This document shows, piece by piece, positions 48,297 to 57,800 of a stretch of DNA of 64,000 nucleotides. The number at the start of each line of letters is the position of its first letter. Positions within the stretch are counted from its first letter, which is position 1. The notes beneath the pieces are model-generated. The model was not told the origin of the DNA and did no database searches. It saw only the letters and a list, made by a program, of their open reading frames with translations. Where the stretch lies: contig NC_005956.1 in assembly GCF_000046705.1 (NCBI RefSeq), positions 496,001 through 560,000 of the forward strand, in the 5' to 3' direction. The DNA comes from Bartonella henselae str. Houston-1 (lineage in GTDB: Bacteria; Pseudomonadota; Alphaproteobacteria; Rhizobiales; Rhizobiaceae). Made by a program: the position numbers and the translations under genes.

Positions 48297-49705
48297 ATGT
48301 TCTAAAGAACAATGGTCGGCTTAAAAGGGTATTTTTTTTCGTTAGTAGATCTCTCAGTTTACGCGTTATGATCTTATCAACCTTATGGGTTATTATTTCG
48401 CTTTCATTGATTTCTGCAGTTAGTATTTTATTTTATCAGCGCTCAAGTGAACAAAGCCTAGAGCGTATTCTTTCTGCTCAGCTTTACAGTCTTATTGCGA
48501 CAGTGACTGTGTCACCTGAGGGGGAATTAAAAGGAAATTTGGGGATTAATGATATTCGTTATGCAGATCCAACATCGGGTTGGTATTGGGAAGTTTTTGC
48601 TGTATCACCTAACCTAAAAGGAAGGCTAACCTCTCCATCATTAGGAAGCGGACAAATATTTTCACCTAGTGATGCTGATATACTTTTTGACAACAAATTT
48701 TTTCGTTCTTATCGAATAAAAGGGACCAATAATCAGAATTTACAAGTGATTGAGAGTGATGTTGTTCTTGATAATCAGGATCACATTGCGCGTTTTCGTC
48801 TCATTGGGAACATTGATGAGGCACATGCACAAGTACATGAGTTTAAAAAGGTTTTGCAAATTTTTCTTTGGAGCTTTGGTATAGGCAGTGTTCTTATAAA
48901 CATTGCTATTATTCTCTTTAGTTTTCAACCGTTGAAGCTTATCCGGCAAGCATTGAATGATATTCGCGAAGGGAGGGTTAATTATGTCAATACGGATTTA
49001 GTAAGCGAAGTTTTGCCGTTAGCACAAGAGATGAATGCTCTCATTCATAATAATCAGCGTATTATTGAACGATTTCGGACTCAGGTTGGTAATCTTGCAC
49101 ATTCCTTAAAGACTCCTTTATCAGTTGTTATGAATGAGGCTGATAAAATACGCGGAGAACAAGCGATTTTATTGAAAGAGCAAATTAAAATAATGCAGGA
49201 CCAAATAAATCATTATACACAACGTGCGCGCATTGCTGCACAATGCGACAGTGTGATTTATCACACATCTGTGCGCAAAGTAGTTAATCGTTTGGTGCGA
49301 GTTATGGAAAAGCTTAATCCTGAGAAACAGTTTCGTTTTGTCATGGATGTTAATGATATTATTTTTTCTGGTGAAAAGGAAGATTTAGAGGAAGTTGTGG
49401 GTAATTTGATTGAAAATGCTGCTCAGTGGTCTCGCACCAAAGTTCTGATCTCTTGTTATTTAGAAAAAAATATTGAAGAAGAGAAATTCTTTAGCCTTCT
49501 CGTAGAAGATGATGGTTCTGGTTTAACAGAAGAACAAACTGATGAAGCTGTTAAAAGAGGTCGTCGATTTGATAAGAGTAAACCGGGGACAGGTTTAGGG
49601 TTAGCAATTGTTTCTGATATGGTTAACGAATATGGTGGAAGCCTTTTCTTATCGCGTTCTGATTTGGGAGGGTTATATGCAAAAGTTTTATTACCAAGAA
49701 GGTAA
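48293..49705 (+). CDS. feuQ: sensor histidine kinase, FeuQ/PhoQ-like
   Basis: A 470-residue membrane kinase with helices at about 24-48 and 188-212 flanking a periplasmic sensor domain, then a linker and HisKA domain with the phospho-accepting H270 (GNLAHSLKTPLS). The ATPase domain has its N box (LIENAAQWS), DDGSGL and GTGLGLAIVSDM. It is translated from ATG 48293, overlapping the regulator stop. The short periplasmic domain is the place where FeuN-type inhibition would act. All catalytic motifs are intact. Confidence 0.86.
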   Translation: MNVLKNNGRLKRVFFFVSRSLSLRVMILSTLWVIISLSLISAVSILFYQRSSEQSLERILSAQLYSLIATVTVSPEGELKGNLGINDIRYADPTSGWYWEVFAVSPNLKGRLTSPSLGSGQIFSPSDADILFDNKFFRSYRIKGTNNQNLQVIESDVVLDNQDHIARFRLIGNIDEAHAQVHEFKKVLQIFLWSFGIGSVLINIAIILFSFQPLKLIRQALNDIREGRVNYVNTDLVSEVLPLAQEMNALIHNNQRIIERFRTQVGNLAHSLKTPLSVVMNEADKIRGEQAILLKEQIKIMQDQINHYTQRARIAAQCDSVIYHTSVRKVVNRLVRVMEKLNPEKQFRFVMDVNDIIFSGEKEDLEEVVGNLIENAAQWSRTKVLISCYLEKNIEEEKFFSLLVEDDGSGLTEEQTDEAVKRGRRFDKSKPGTGLGLAIVSDMVNEYGGSLFLSRSDLGGLYAKVLLPRR

Positions 49706-50009
49706 TGTGTTTTTCCTTTGTAGAGCGTATATATTAAAATTTATATGAGCGATGCAATATTTTTACATGTAATGCACAGGGCAGAAAATCATGTCAGGAT
49801 GTTGAAGGGCAATATCTGTTTGTAATCAGAATTTAGAAATAAAATTTTATTTTTATGCTTTTATGCGTATTGGGAAAATGATGATAAACTTACCATATTA
49901 TAAGATAAAATAAAGTGCTTTTCTATCTTTTTACATCAGTGTTTTCATGGATAGGGTGGGAGAATAAATTAGTTCCGCTTTTTGAATTTCATATTGGTAG
50001 CAAAATGAT
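49706..50009. other. 304-base spacer before the ccm operon
   Basis: AT-rich DNA between feuQ and ccmI, probably containing the ccm promoter. No clear hairpin, RNA or gene. Confidence 0.45.
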
Positions 50010-50744
50010 ATGCTCTTATTAGTCTTGGCAGTATTTTTTCTCACTTTTCTGGCGAGTATACTTTTTCTTTCTCTACATAATTATGGGACCAAAAAAGAAT
50101 TGAGAGCTCAAGATATTGAGAGTGAGAGAAGCTGTATGTATTCGGTTGGATTTGATAAGCCTTACACATATCATAAAAAGAGACATACTTTTGTAGCTTT
50201 GAGTATTTTTTTTGTTCTTCTTATAACTTGGAGCATTTACAGTTTTACAGGCAATCCAGAAGTTAAAAGTTATTTTTTTAGTGAACTCATGGATAAAGAT
50301 CCAAAGACACTGAATAAACGTGAACAGCTTGTTCGTCTACAAGTACTTTTTTTGCGTTTACCTTATGATGGTAAGTTAGCAGACGCATTAGCGATACGAT
50401 ACCTCGAAGAAGGGTATTTTCAGGATGCTGTGAACATTTATTTAGAGGCACTTCGCTTAAATGGAGAATCGGCTCCAAGGCTTGTGGGATATGGATTGTC
50501 ATTGATTGGTTATGAAGGCGGAATGATTACGCAAGAAGCACAAAATGCTTTTCAAAAAGCAGCAGATTTAGCGCCAAATGATTTTTATCCTCGTTTATTA
50601 CTAGCGGAAGCGCTTCATCAGGCTGGAAAATCTGTACAGGCAGTACAGTTTTTAAAAAATTTTCTTGAGACAATGCCTGAGGATTTTAAAGGACGATCAC
50701 ATATTGAAGCTATGATTATTCAGTTACGTGATGCATCTGATTAG
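50010..50744 (+). CDS. ccmI: cytochrome c-type biogenesis protein CcmI (CycH)
   Basis: Holds apocytochrome c for heme ligation. The 244-residue protein has two membrane helices (about 1-24 and 60-81) with a cytoplasmic loop between, then TPR-like repeats (KLADALAIRYLEEGYFQDAVNIYLEALRLNG, AFQKAADLAPNDFYPRLLLAEALHQAGKSVQA). It is shorter than the roughly 370-400 residues of many rhizobial CcmI proteins, so the C-terminal part of the periplasmic domain is reduced. It heads the ccmI-ccmE-ccmF-ccmH order that is standard in Rhizobiales. ccmABCD and ccmG are not in the window. Confidence 0.88.
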   Translation: MLLLVLAVFFLTFLASILFLSLHNYGTKKELRAQDIESERSCMYSVGFDKPYTYHKKRHTFVALSIFFVLLITWSIYSFTGNPEVKSYFFSELMDKDPKTLNKREQLVRLQVLFLRLPYDGKLADALAIRYLEEGYFQDAVNIYLEALRLNGESAPRLVGYGLSLIGYEGGMITQEAQNAFQKAADLAPNDFYPRLLLAEALHQAGKSVQAVQFLKNFLETMPEDFKGRSHIEAMIIQLRDASD

Positions 50745-50932
50745 AATCTTAAGAAAAATGATTGTAGCCAGTTTAGAGTATTAAATCGGAGAGGATATTC
50801 GAGAGCGTTAAAGATATTGATAAAAAGTTGTGCCCATATAGCAAAATATGCCAAGCTATCTTTAAAAGATAGTGCATGGAAATAATGAATATTGATATAC
50901 CGTATGAATAAAAGAATTTTCTTAGACAGTTT

Positions 50933-51412
50933 ATGAGCAGTCAATCATTCCATAACTCTCCTTCATTGAGAGTCATTTTAAAGCAACGAAAGAAAAAGCG
51001 ATTGCTGATAGTTTTATTTTGTTGTTTGATTATAGCGATTGCAACAAGCCTTATTACGTATGCATTGCGTAATACAGTAAGCTTTTTTCGCATGCCATCT
51101 GAAGTTACAAAAGAAGATATTCTAATGGGACGTCCTTTGCGTTTAGGTGGTTTTGTTGAAAAGGGGACTGTTGAGTATGTTGGAGATAGGGGGGTTATTT
51201 TCTTCGTAACAGATAACGTAAAACATGAAAAAGTGATTTTCAGTGGTGCTATACCCGATCTTTTTCGTGAAGGTCAAGGTGTTGTCGTAGAAGGATATTT
51301 TGATAAACAAGGTTTTTTTATAGGTACGCGTATTTTAGCAAAACATGATGAGACTTATATGTCTAGAGAAACAGCTGATCGTTTGAACAAACATCACAGA
51401 GTGGAGAAATAA
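50933..51412 (+). CDS. ccmE: periplasmic heme chaperone CcmE (CycJ)
   Basis: Binds heme covalently through a histidine and passes it to CcmF-CcmH. The 159-residue protein has a membrane anchor (about 24-44), the OB-fold core ([35 protein letters not shown]) and the heme-binding HDETY motif with H138 and Y142. The residue after TYM is S where many homologs have P. It begins 188 bases after ccmI and ends 7 bases before ccmF. Confidence 0.95.
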   Translation: MSSQSFHNSPSLRVILKQRKKKRLLIVLFCCLIIAIATSLITYALRNTVSFFRMPSEVTKEDILMGRPLRLGGFVEKGTVEYVGDRGVIFFVTDNVKHEKVIFSGAIPDLFREGQGVVVEGYFDKQGFFIGTRILAKHDETYMSRETADRLNKHHRVEK

Positions 51413-51419
51413 TTCGATT

Positions 51420-53405
51420 GTGCTTATCGAACTGGGGCATCTTTTTTTATCCGCAGCTTTTGCAGTGAGTTTATTAGGGGCTTTTTTACCCGTTTTAGTT
51501 TTTTTGTGGGGAGAGCGTTCATTAATGCAAACAGCTGTTCCCCTAACATATATTACTTTTACATTATTATTCTTATCTTTTTTGATTATTGTTCATGCCC
51601 ATATTGTTTCTGATTTTTCTGTTTTGAATGTGGTTGAGAACTCTCATTCAGAAAAGCCAATGCTGTATAAAATTATTGGTGTTTGGGGAAATCACGAAGG
51701 ATCTATGTTGTTATGGGTTTTAAGTCTCGCTTTTTTTAGTACATTGGTGGCGTTGTTTAGCCAGCATTTGCCAGAACAGCTTAAGGCACTTATTTTAGTA
51801 TGCCAAAGTTGGATGACAAGCGCTTTTCTTTTATTTATTCTTTTTATGTCCAATCCATTTTTACGTGTTAATCCACCCGCCTTGCAAGGAAAAGATCTCA
51901 ATCCTCTTTTACAGGATATCGCGTTAGCAATACATCCACCACTTCTTTATTTAGGTTATGTTGGTTTTTCACTTTGTTTTTCTTTTGCAGTAGCTGCATT
52001 GATTATGGGATATGTCGATAGACTTTGGGCGCGTTGGGTTCGTCCTTGGCTTCTACTTGCTTGGTGTTTTTTGACATTGGGTATTATGGTTGGGTCCTAT
52101 TGGGCTTATTATGAGTTAGGATGGGGTGGTTATTGGTTTTGGGATCCAGTAGAAAATGTTTCGTTTATGCCTTGGCTTTCAGGAACAGCTCTTTTACATT
52201 CCGCTCTCGCTCTTGAAAAACGGGGAATATTGAAAAGTTGGACTTTATTTTTGTCCATTCTTACTTTTTCCCTTTCTCTTATGGGAACTTTTCTTGTTCG
52301 TTCTGGTCTTTTAATATCAGTTCATAGTTTTGCTCTTGATCCAGCACGAGGACGAGCAATTCTTGCACTTTTATTGTTTTTCACGGGAGGGGCTTTGTCT
52401 CTTTTTGCTTTGCGGGTACCTGCTTTGACACCGGGAAGATTTTTTCAGCCAATTTCTCGTGAAGGTTTTATTATTTTAAATAATTTATTGCTCACAACAA
52501 TAACAGCGACAGTCTTGATTGGTACGCTCTACCCTTATTTTATTGAGCTGTTAACAGGGCAAAAAATTTCTGTAGGAGCAGATTTTTTTAACCTTACCTG
52601 TGGGCCTTTAATGATGTTATTGTTATTATTGGTTCCATTTGGATCAATGATAGCGTGGAAACGCGGTGATTTTCTCGCAGTTTTTGAACGGCTGTGGGTT
52701 GTTTTTGCATTAGTCGCTATAGTTTGTTTTATCACATTTTATGTAGTTTCTTTGCGTGATATTTTTGCCATTTTAGGAATTGGACTTTCAACTTTTGTTT
52801 TCTTAGGTAGTTTAGCTGGTCTTTGGGCGAAGAGCGGACATCGCAAAATAGCTTTATTAGCACGGTTTAAAAGATTTATTGGATTACCATGGTCCGTTTT
52901 TGGTGCAGCAATAGCGCATATGGGATTAGGTGTTACATTGTTTGGTATTATCTATGTCGCAACTTTTGGGCAAGAGCGTATTCTCATCATGCATAAAGGA
53001 GATATGGTAACGATAGCAGATAAAACTCTTCATTTGAATGAAGTGCATGATGAAACTGGCCCGAATTATTCAGCAATAGAGTTTCATTTTACAATATATG
53101 AAAATAAAAATACGGTGGGTAATGTAACAGCATCAAAGCGGTTTTATCCAAGTCAAAATACATCAACAACGGAAGTTGGTATTCAAAATCATGGTTTATC
53201 TCAGCTCTATATTGTTCCAGGACGGATAGATGAACGAGGGCTTGTTTTACATATATGGTGGAAGCCTTACATAATATGTGTTTGGTTAGGGGCATTGATG
53301 ATGGCTATGGGCGGATGTTTCTCTCTTTTTAGTTATTGGTTTCGCATTAGAGTGCATCAACGGAGAGTCTCCCGCTTTAAATTTTCTGAAAAGGCATTGA
53401 GATGA
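51420..53405 (+). CDS. ccmF: cytochrome c heme lyase subunit CcmF (CycK)
   Basis: A 661-residue polytopic inner-membrane protein that ligates heme to apocytochrome c together with CcmH and CcmI. The tryptophan-rich heme-handling segment is GWGGYWFWDPVENVSFMPWL, and conserved histidines lie in WGNHEGSM, IHPPLLYLG and LLISVHSFALDP. About 14-15 helices are visible. The start is GTG 51420. The end overlaps ccmH by 4 bases (ATGA). Length is normal. Confidence 0.96.
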   Translation: MLIELGHLFLSAAFAVSLLGAFLPVLVFLWGERSLMQTAVPLTYITFTLLFLSFLIIVHAHIVSDFSVLNVVENSHSEKPMLYKIIGVWGNHEGSMLLWVLSLAFFSTLVALFSQHLPEQLKALILVCQSWMTSAFLLFILFMSNPFLRVNPPALQGKDLNPLLQDIALAIHPPLLYLGYVGFSLCFSFAVAALIMGYVDRLWARWVRPWLLLAWCFLTLGIMVGSYWAYYELGWGGYWFWDPVENVSFMPWLSGTALLHSALALEKRGILKSWTLFLSILTFSLSLMGTFLVRSGLLISVHSFALDPARGRAILALLLFFTGGALSLFALRVPALTPGRFFQPISREGFIILNNLLLTTITATVLIGTLYPYFIELLTGQKISVGADFFNLTCGPLMMLLLLLVPFGSMIAWKRGDFLAVFERLWVVFALVAIVCFITFYVVSLRDIFAILGIGLSTFVFLGSLAGLWAKSGHRKIALLARFKRFIGLPWSVFGAAIAHMGLGVTLFGIIYVATFGQERILIMHKGDMVTIADKTLHLNEVHDETGPNYSAIEFHFTIYENKNTVGNVTASKRFYPSQNTSTTEVGIQNHGLSQLYIVPGRIDERGLVLHIWWKPYIICVWLGALMMAMGGCFSLFSYWFRIRVHQRRVSRFKFSEKALR

Positions 53406-53860
53406 AAAAGAAACTATTTTGCACTTTATTTTTTTTAATCATTGTTTTTTCTCTGTCATTAGCAATGGCAGTGGAGCCAGATGAAGTTTTAAAGGATACA
53501 GTTCTTGAAGCACGTGCACGTGATATTTCATTACACTTGCGTTGTCCAGTTTGCCAAAATCAATCAATTGATGATTCGGATGCTTTATTAGCGCGTGATT
53601 TACGGCTTTTAATTCGTGAACGTTTGAAAATGGGTGAGAGCAATCAGCAGGTTATTGATTTTCTTGTTGAGCGATATGGTGACTTTATCCTTTTGAAACC
53701 ACCATTTAATAAAACAACTTGGTTTTTATGGTTATCGCCTTTGATAATTATCATTATTGGTGCAAGCGCCATATTTTTCCAAATAAAATGGTACAAGAAC
53801 GAAAAAGTAATTACTTTGAATGCTAGTGAAGAAAAGCAGTCAAAAATATTCTTTGATTAA
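53402..53860 (+). CDS. ccmH: cytochrome c maturation protein CcmH (CycL)
   Basis: A 152-residue membrane-tethered thioredoxin-like reductant of apocytochrome c cysteines. The signal peptide (1-23) is followed by the LRCPVCQNQSI motif (C48, C51), the region LRLLIRERLKMGESNQQVIDFLVERYGDFILLKPPF and a C-terminal membrane helix (about 105-127). The start overlaps ccmF. It is the last ccm gene before degP. Confidence 0.95.
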   Translation: MKKKLFCTLFFLIIVFSLSLAMAVEPDEVLKDTVLEARARDISLHLRCPVCQNQSIDDSDALLARDLRLLIRERLKMGESNQQVIDFLVERYGDFILLKPPFNKTTWFLWLSPLIIIIIGASAIFFQIKWYKNEKVITLNASEEKQSKIFFD

Positions 53861-53939
53861 CACAGATGTTACAGGAAAAAATAGGGTACATTTAAAGTGA
53901 TATTAGTTTTTTTCATCAGGATGTATTGTTTACGTTCTT

Positions 53940-53985
53940 AAACCTTACAAAACTTTAACAATTTAGACAGAAAACGGTAAGGTTT
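53940..53985 (+). promoter_or_regulatory. 9-bp perfect inverted repeat between ccmH and degP
   Basis: AAACCTTAC (53940-53948) and GTAAGGTTT (53977-53985) are exact reverse complements 28 bases apart, 61 bases before the degP start codon. It is followed by GTTATTTTATAAAGG, a weakly T-rich stretch. It could end the ccm transcript or act as an operator for degP. Confidence 0.5.
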
Positions 53986-54045
53986 GTTATTTTATAAAGG
54001 ACTGCAATTGGGATAACAATATGATTAAATAGGAGCACATACCAA

Positions 54046-55557
54046 ATGGTTAAAAAAACTTTCTTCACAACATTAGCCGCAGTAAGTTTTTCTGCTGCTT
54101 TAGAAACTGCACTGTTTTTTAGTGGATGTGGATCAAGCTTGTGGACGACAAAAGCTCATGCAAATTCTGTATTTAGTTCATTAATGCAACAGCAGGGATT
54201 TGCAGATATTGTTTCTCAAGTAAAGCCTGCTGTTGTTTCAGTGCAGGTGAAGAGCAATAAAAAGAAAAAAGAATGGTTTTTTAGTGATTTTTTTAGTACT
54301 CCGGGTTTTGACCAATTACCAGATCAACATCCCTTGAAAAAGTTTTTTCAAGATTTTTATAATCGTGATAAGCCTAGTAATAAATCTTTGCAACGTTCGC
54401 ATAGACTGCGTCCTATAGCTTTTGGATCGGGTTTTTTTATCTCGTCTGATGGTTATATTGTGACCAATAATCATGTGATTTCTGATGGCACAAGTTACGC
54501 TGTTGTTCTTGATGACGGTACAGAACTGAATGCAAAACTCATTGGAACGGACCCACGAACTGATCTTGCAGTATTAAAAGTCAATGAAAAAAGAAAATTT
54601 TCGTACGTTGATTTTGGTGATGATTCAAAACTTCGTGTTGGTGATTGGGTTGTTGCTATTGGTAATCCATTTGGTCTTGGTGGAACTGTGACAGCAGGTA
54701 TCGTTTCAGCACGTGGACGTGATATCGGTACCGGTGTTTATGATGATTTTATTCAGATTGATGCTGCAGTTAATCGAGGAAATTCTGGAGGTCCAACTTT
54801 TGATCTTAACGGAAAGGTTGTTGGAGTGAATACGGCAATTTTTTCTCCTTCTGGGGGCAACGTTGGGATTGCTTTCGCTATTCCGGCAGCAACAGCGAAG
54901 CAGGTTGTGCAACAACTTATCGAAAAAGGTTTAGTTCAGCGTGGTTGGCTTGGGGTTCAGATTCAGCCTGTAACAAAAGAAATTTCTGATTCAATTGGTT
55001 TGAAGGAGGCTAAAGGTGCGTTAATTACCGATCCATTAAAGGGGCCAGCCGCAAAAGCTGGTATCAAGGCAGGTGATGTTATTATTTCGGTAAATGGTGA
55101 GAAGATTAATGATGTCCGTGATCTAGCAAAGCGTATTGCAAATATGAGCCCAGGAGAAACAGTAACCTTAGGAGTTTGGAAATCTGGTAAAGAAGAGAAT
55201 ATTAAGGTTAAACTTGATTCGATGCCTGAAGACGAAAATATGAAGGATGGCTCAAAATATTCAAATGAGCACGGTAATTCAGATGAAACATTGGAAGATT
55301 ATGGTTTGATTGTTGCTCCTTCTGATGATGGGGTAGGGTTGGTTGTAACTGATGTAGATCCAGATTCTGATGCTGCAGATAAAGGAATACGTCCTGGTGA
55401 TGTGATTGTAACAGTTAATAATAAATCTGTTAAAAAGGTCTCTGATATTACGGACACTATCAAAAATGCCCAAAAGTTAGGACGAAAAGCCATACTTCTA
55501 CAAGTGCGAACAAATGATCAAAATCGTTTTGTCGCTCTTCCTATTTTTAAAAAATAA
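54046..55557 (+). CDS. degP: periplasmic serine endoprotease DegP/HtrA-like
   Basis: A 503-residue envelope protease/chaperone. After an N-terminal export region (ending near AHANS at about 41), the trypsin-like domain carries H143 (TNNHVISDG), D173 (RTDLAVLKV) and S247 (NRGNSGGPTF). Two PDZ domains follow (about 285-375 and 410-495, the second with GLVVTDVDPDSDAADKGIRPGDVIV). All catalytic residues are intact. It degrades misfolded periplasmic proteins. A two-component system follows 72 bases downstream, an order conserved in rhizobia, and a 15-bp hairpin sits between them. Confidence 0.96.
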   Translation: MVKKTFFTTLAAVSFSAALETALFFSGCGSSLWTTKAHANSVFSSLMQQQGFADIVSQVKPAVVSVQVKSNKKKKEWFFSDFFSTPGFDQLPDQHPLKKFFQDFYNRDKPSNKSLQRSHRLRPIAFGSGFFISSDGYIVTNNHVISDGTSYAVVLDDGTELNAKLIGTDPRTDLAVLKVNEKRKFSYVDFGDDSKLRVGDWVVAIGNPFGLGGTVTAGIVSARGRDIGTGVYDDFIQIDAAVNRGNSGGPTFDLNGKVVGVNTAIFSPSGGNVGIAFAIPAATAKQVVQQLIEKGLVQRGWLGVQIQPVTKEISDSIGLKEAKGALITDPLKGPAAKAGIKAGDVIISVNGEKINDVRDLAKRIANMSPGETVTLGVWKSGKEENIKVKLDSMPEDENMKDGSKYSNEHGNSDETLEDYGLIVAPSDDGVGLVVTDVDPDSDAADKGIRPGDVIVTVNNKSVKKVSDITDTIKNAQKLGRKAILLQVRTNDQNRFVALPIFKK

Positions 55558-55570
55558 TACTTGATTAATG

Positions 55571-55603
55571 GTAGGGCAGAAGTTTTGTAAACTTTTGTCC
55601 TAC
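55571..55603 (+). promoter_or_regulatory. 15-bp hairpin between degP and response regulator gene
   Basis: GTAGGGCAGAAGTTT (55571-55585) pairs with AAACTTTTGTCCTAC (55589-55603) around a 3-base loop: 13 Watson-Crick pairs and two G-U pairs. It begins 13 bases after the degP stop. The bases behind it (AAACGTG) contain no T run, so it is more likely a partial terminator, RNase-processing or mRNA-stabilising structure. Confidence 0.65.
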
Positions 55604-55638
55604 AAACGTGATTTGATAAAATAACGGAGATGCGTTTT

Positions 55639-56325
55639 ATGAAGATACTCGTTATCGAAGATGATCATGAAACGGGACGTTATCTCGAAAAAGCTTTTGA
55701 AGAGGCTGGGCATTCGGTTGATGTTGCGTATGATGGTGAAACTGGATACGCTTTAGCTGAAACAGAAAATTATGATGTTATGGTTGTTGATCGGATGCTT
55801 TTACATCGTGATGGTCTTTCTATTATTGCTGAATTGCGTGCTAAAGGCAATGAAACACCAGCTCTCATTCTTTCAGCTTTAGGACAAGTGAATGATCGTG
55901 TGATGGGATTGCGTGCAGGAGGTGATGATTATTTGACAAAGCCTTATGCTTTTTCTGAACTTCTTGCTCGTGTTGAAGTGTTGCAACGACGGAAAAATCC
56001 TAAAGAAGCAGAAACTGTTTATTGTGTAGGCAATCTTGAACTTGATCGGCTAGCACATACAGTAAAACGGGGTGATAGAAATATTATATTACAGCCACGA
56101 GAGTTTCGTTTACTTGAATATTTGATGCGATATGCTGGGCAGGTTGTTACCCGTACTATGCTTTTAGAAAATGTTTGGGATTACCATTTTGATCCACAAA
56201 CAAATGTCATTGACGTTCATATATCCCGGTTAAGAGCAAAAATTGAAAAAGACTTTGATGTTCCACTTCTCTATACTATACGTGGAGCTGGATACATGCT
56301 GAAAGCACCAGATAACAAAATATGA
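55639..56325 (+). CDS. OmpR-family response regulator adjacent to degP
   Basis: A 228-residue receiver plus winged-helix regulator. Phospho-site D51 lies in VMVVDRMLLHRDG; note L where most receivers have P three residues after D, and GGDDY in place of GADDY. K of LTKPYAF and the DNA-binding end NVIDVHISRLRAKIEK are normal. ATG 55639 is chosen because GGAG (55626-55629) then sits 9 bases upstream; ATG 55630 would overlap it. The stop overlaps the kinase start by 4 bases. Targets are unknown, but position after degP suggests envelope-stress control. Confidence 0.9.
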   Translation: MKILVIEDDHETGRYLEKAFEEAGHSVDVAYDGETGYALAETENYDVMVVDRMLLHRDGLSIIAELRAKGNETPALILSALGQVNDRVMGLRAGGDDYLTKPYAFSELLARVEVLQRRKNPKEAETVYCVGNLELDRLAHTVKRGDRNIILQPREFRLLEYLMRYAGQVVTRTMLLENVWDYHFDPQTNVIDVHISRLRAKIEKDFDVPLLYTIRGAGYMLKAPDNKI

Positions 56326-57704
56326 ATCGTTTACTCAATATGATGCGCACAACTGCGCTAAGACTTTCGGCACTTTATATTTTACTATTTGGGTTAGTTG
56401 CAACAGGACTTTCTATTTATATAACGGCATTTTCTGTTTCATTGTTAACTGAGCAAACGGAACAGGCTTTGCGTGAAGAGTTAAGACGTATCGAAAACGC
56501 TTATAACTATGGTGGGCTTCCTTTAGTAATACGTACTATTGATTATCGTTCACGACAACCTGGGGCTTTTCTTTATCTTATCACTGATTCTATGGGACGC
56601 ATTTTAGCAAGCAATGTTGCGCGTATTGAAGTTGGACTTCTGAATCATAATGGTTTTCTTTCGAATTCTTTTTTGTATTCGCGTTTTGGAGAACATGGCA
56701 AAACAAGTGAACATCGGGCTTTGGCAATTATTGTTAATTTGCCTAATGCTATGAAAATTCTTGTGGGGCGGGATTTAGATGAACCAGAGCGTTTTGCAGC
56801 GGTTATTCGTAAAGCAGTTATGATTGCTCTCGCAGCAATGGTTGGAGGGGCTTTACTTATATGGTTTTTTGTTGGTAGGCGTGCATTGCAGAGAATTGAT
56901 CATGTAACAGCTGCATCACAGCGCTTGATGAAGGGTGATTTCAGTGGGCGTTTACCTGTTTCTGGGGTAGGGGATGAGTTTGATCGATTGTCCGCTAATC
57001 TTAATGTTATGTTAGACCGCATTGAAGAATTAAATATTGGTTTGCGTCAAGTATCAGATAATATTGCTCATGATCTAAAAACACCACTAACGCGTCTTAG
57101 AAATCGCGCTGAAGCAGCGCTTTCGGGGCAAAAGACAAAGTTTGAATATTGTCAAGCACTTGATGGTATTATTGCTGAGTCAGATCAACTTATTCGTACT
57201 TTTAATGCTATTTTAATGATTTCACGCATTGAAGCGAGCAGTGCAATTGAGCATCTTGAAACTATGAATATGAAGCTAATTCTTGAAGATGCTGTTGAAA
57301 TTTACGAACCTTTTGCTGAAGAGTCTGGTGTTTTGCTTCAGTTAGGAGAGACTTTTGATAAAGAGTTGAAATTAAATCGTGAGCTTATAGCACAATCAAT
57401 TTTTAATCTTATCGATAATGCGATTAAATATGCTTCTGAAGATGGAAGGAGGGCGAAAGTTTGTTTATCGATGGAATATCGTGGTGAACATTTGTTAGTT
57501 ATCGTTAGCGATAATGGTCCGGGAATTGCAGCAGATAAACGTGATAAAGTAACAGAGCGTTTTTTTCGTCTTGAAGAAAGCCGAACACGGCCCGGTTTTG
57601 GTATTGGTTTAAGTATAGCAAAAGCTGTCATGAAACTTCATGGTGGTGAACTTTTACTTGAAGATGCCAATCCAGGGCTTAGAGCTGTTTTATTATTTCC
57701 TTAA
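56322..57704 (+). CDS. sensor histidine kinase adjacent to degP
   Basis: A 460-residue membrane kinase. It has helices at about 15-40 and 165-185, a periplasmic loop between, a HAMP domain (about 187-240), a HisKA with H250 (DNIAHDLKTPLTRL) and an ATPase domain with N box (LIDNAIKYA), DNGPGI and GFGIGLSIAKAV. All motifs are present. It is coupled to the regulator gene by an ATGA overlap. The signal it senses cannot be read from sequence. Confidence 0.92.
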   Translation: MNRLLNMMRTTALRLSALYILLFGLVATGLSIYITAFSVSLLTEQTEQALREELRRIENAYNYGGLPLVIRTIDYRSRQPGAFLYLITDSMGRILASNVARIEVGLLNHNGFLSNSFLYSRFGEHGKTSEHRALAIIVNLPNAMKILVGRDLDEPERFAAVIRKAVMIALAAMVGGALLIWFFVGRRALQRIDHVTAASQRLMKGDFSGRLPVSGVGDEFDRLSANLNVMLDRIEELNIGLRQVSDNIAHDLKTPLTRLRNRAEAALSGQKTKFEYCQALDGIIAESDQLIRTFNAILMISRIEASSAIEHLETMNMKLILEDAVEIYEPFAEESGVLLQLGETFDKELKLNRELIAQSIFNLIDNAIKYASEDGRRAKVCLSMEYRGEHLLVIVSDNGPGIAADKRDKVTERFFRLEESRTRPGFGIGLSIAKAVMKLHGGELLLEDANPGLRAVLLFP

Positions 57705-57800
57705 AAGTATTTTATCGTTCTATTTTGATACGTAACAACTATTTTTTTTAAGTATAAGGTGATTAGAAAGAAAAGTTAAATTCTTTTCAAGGGAGTGCAG

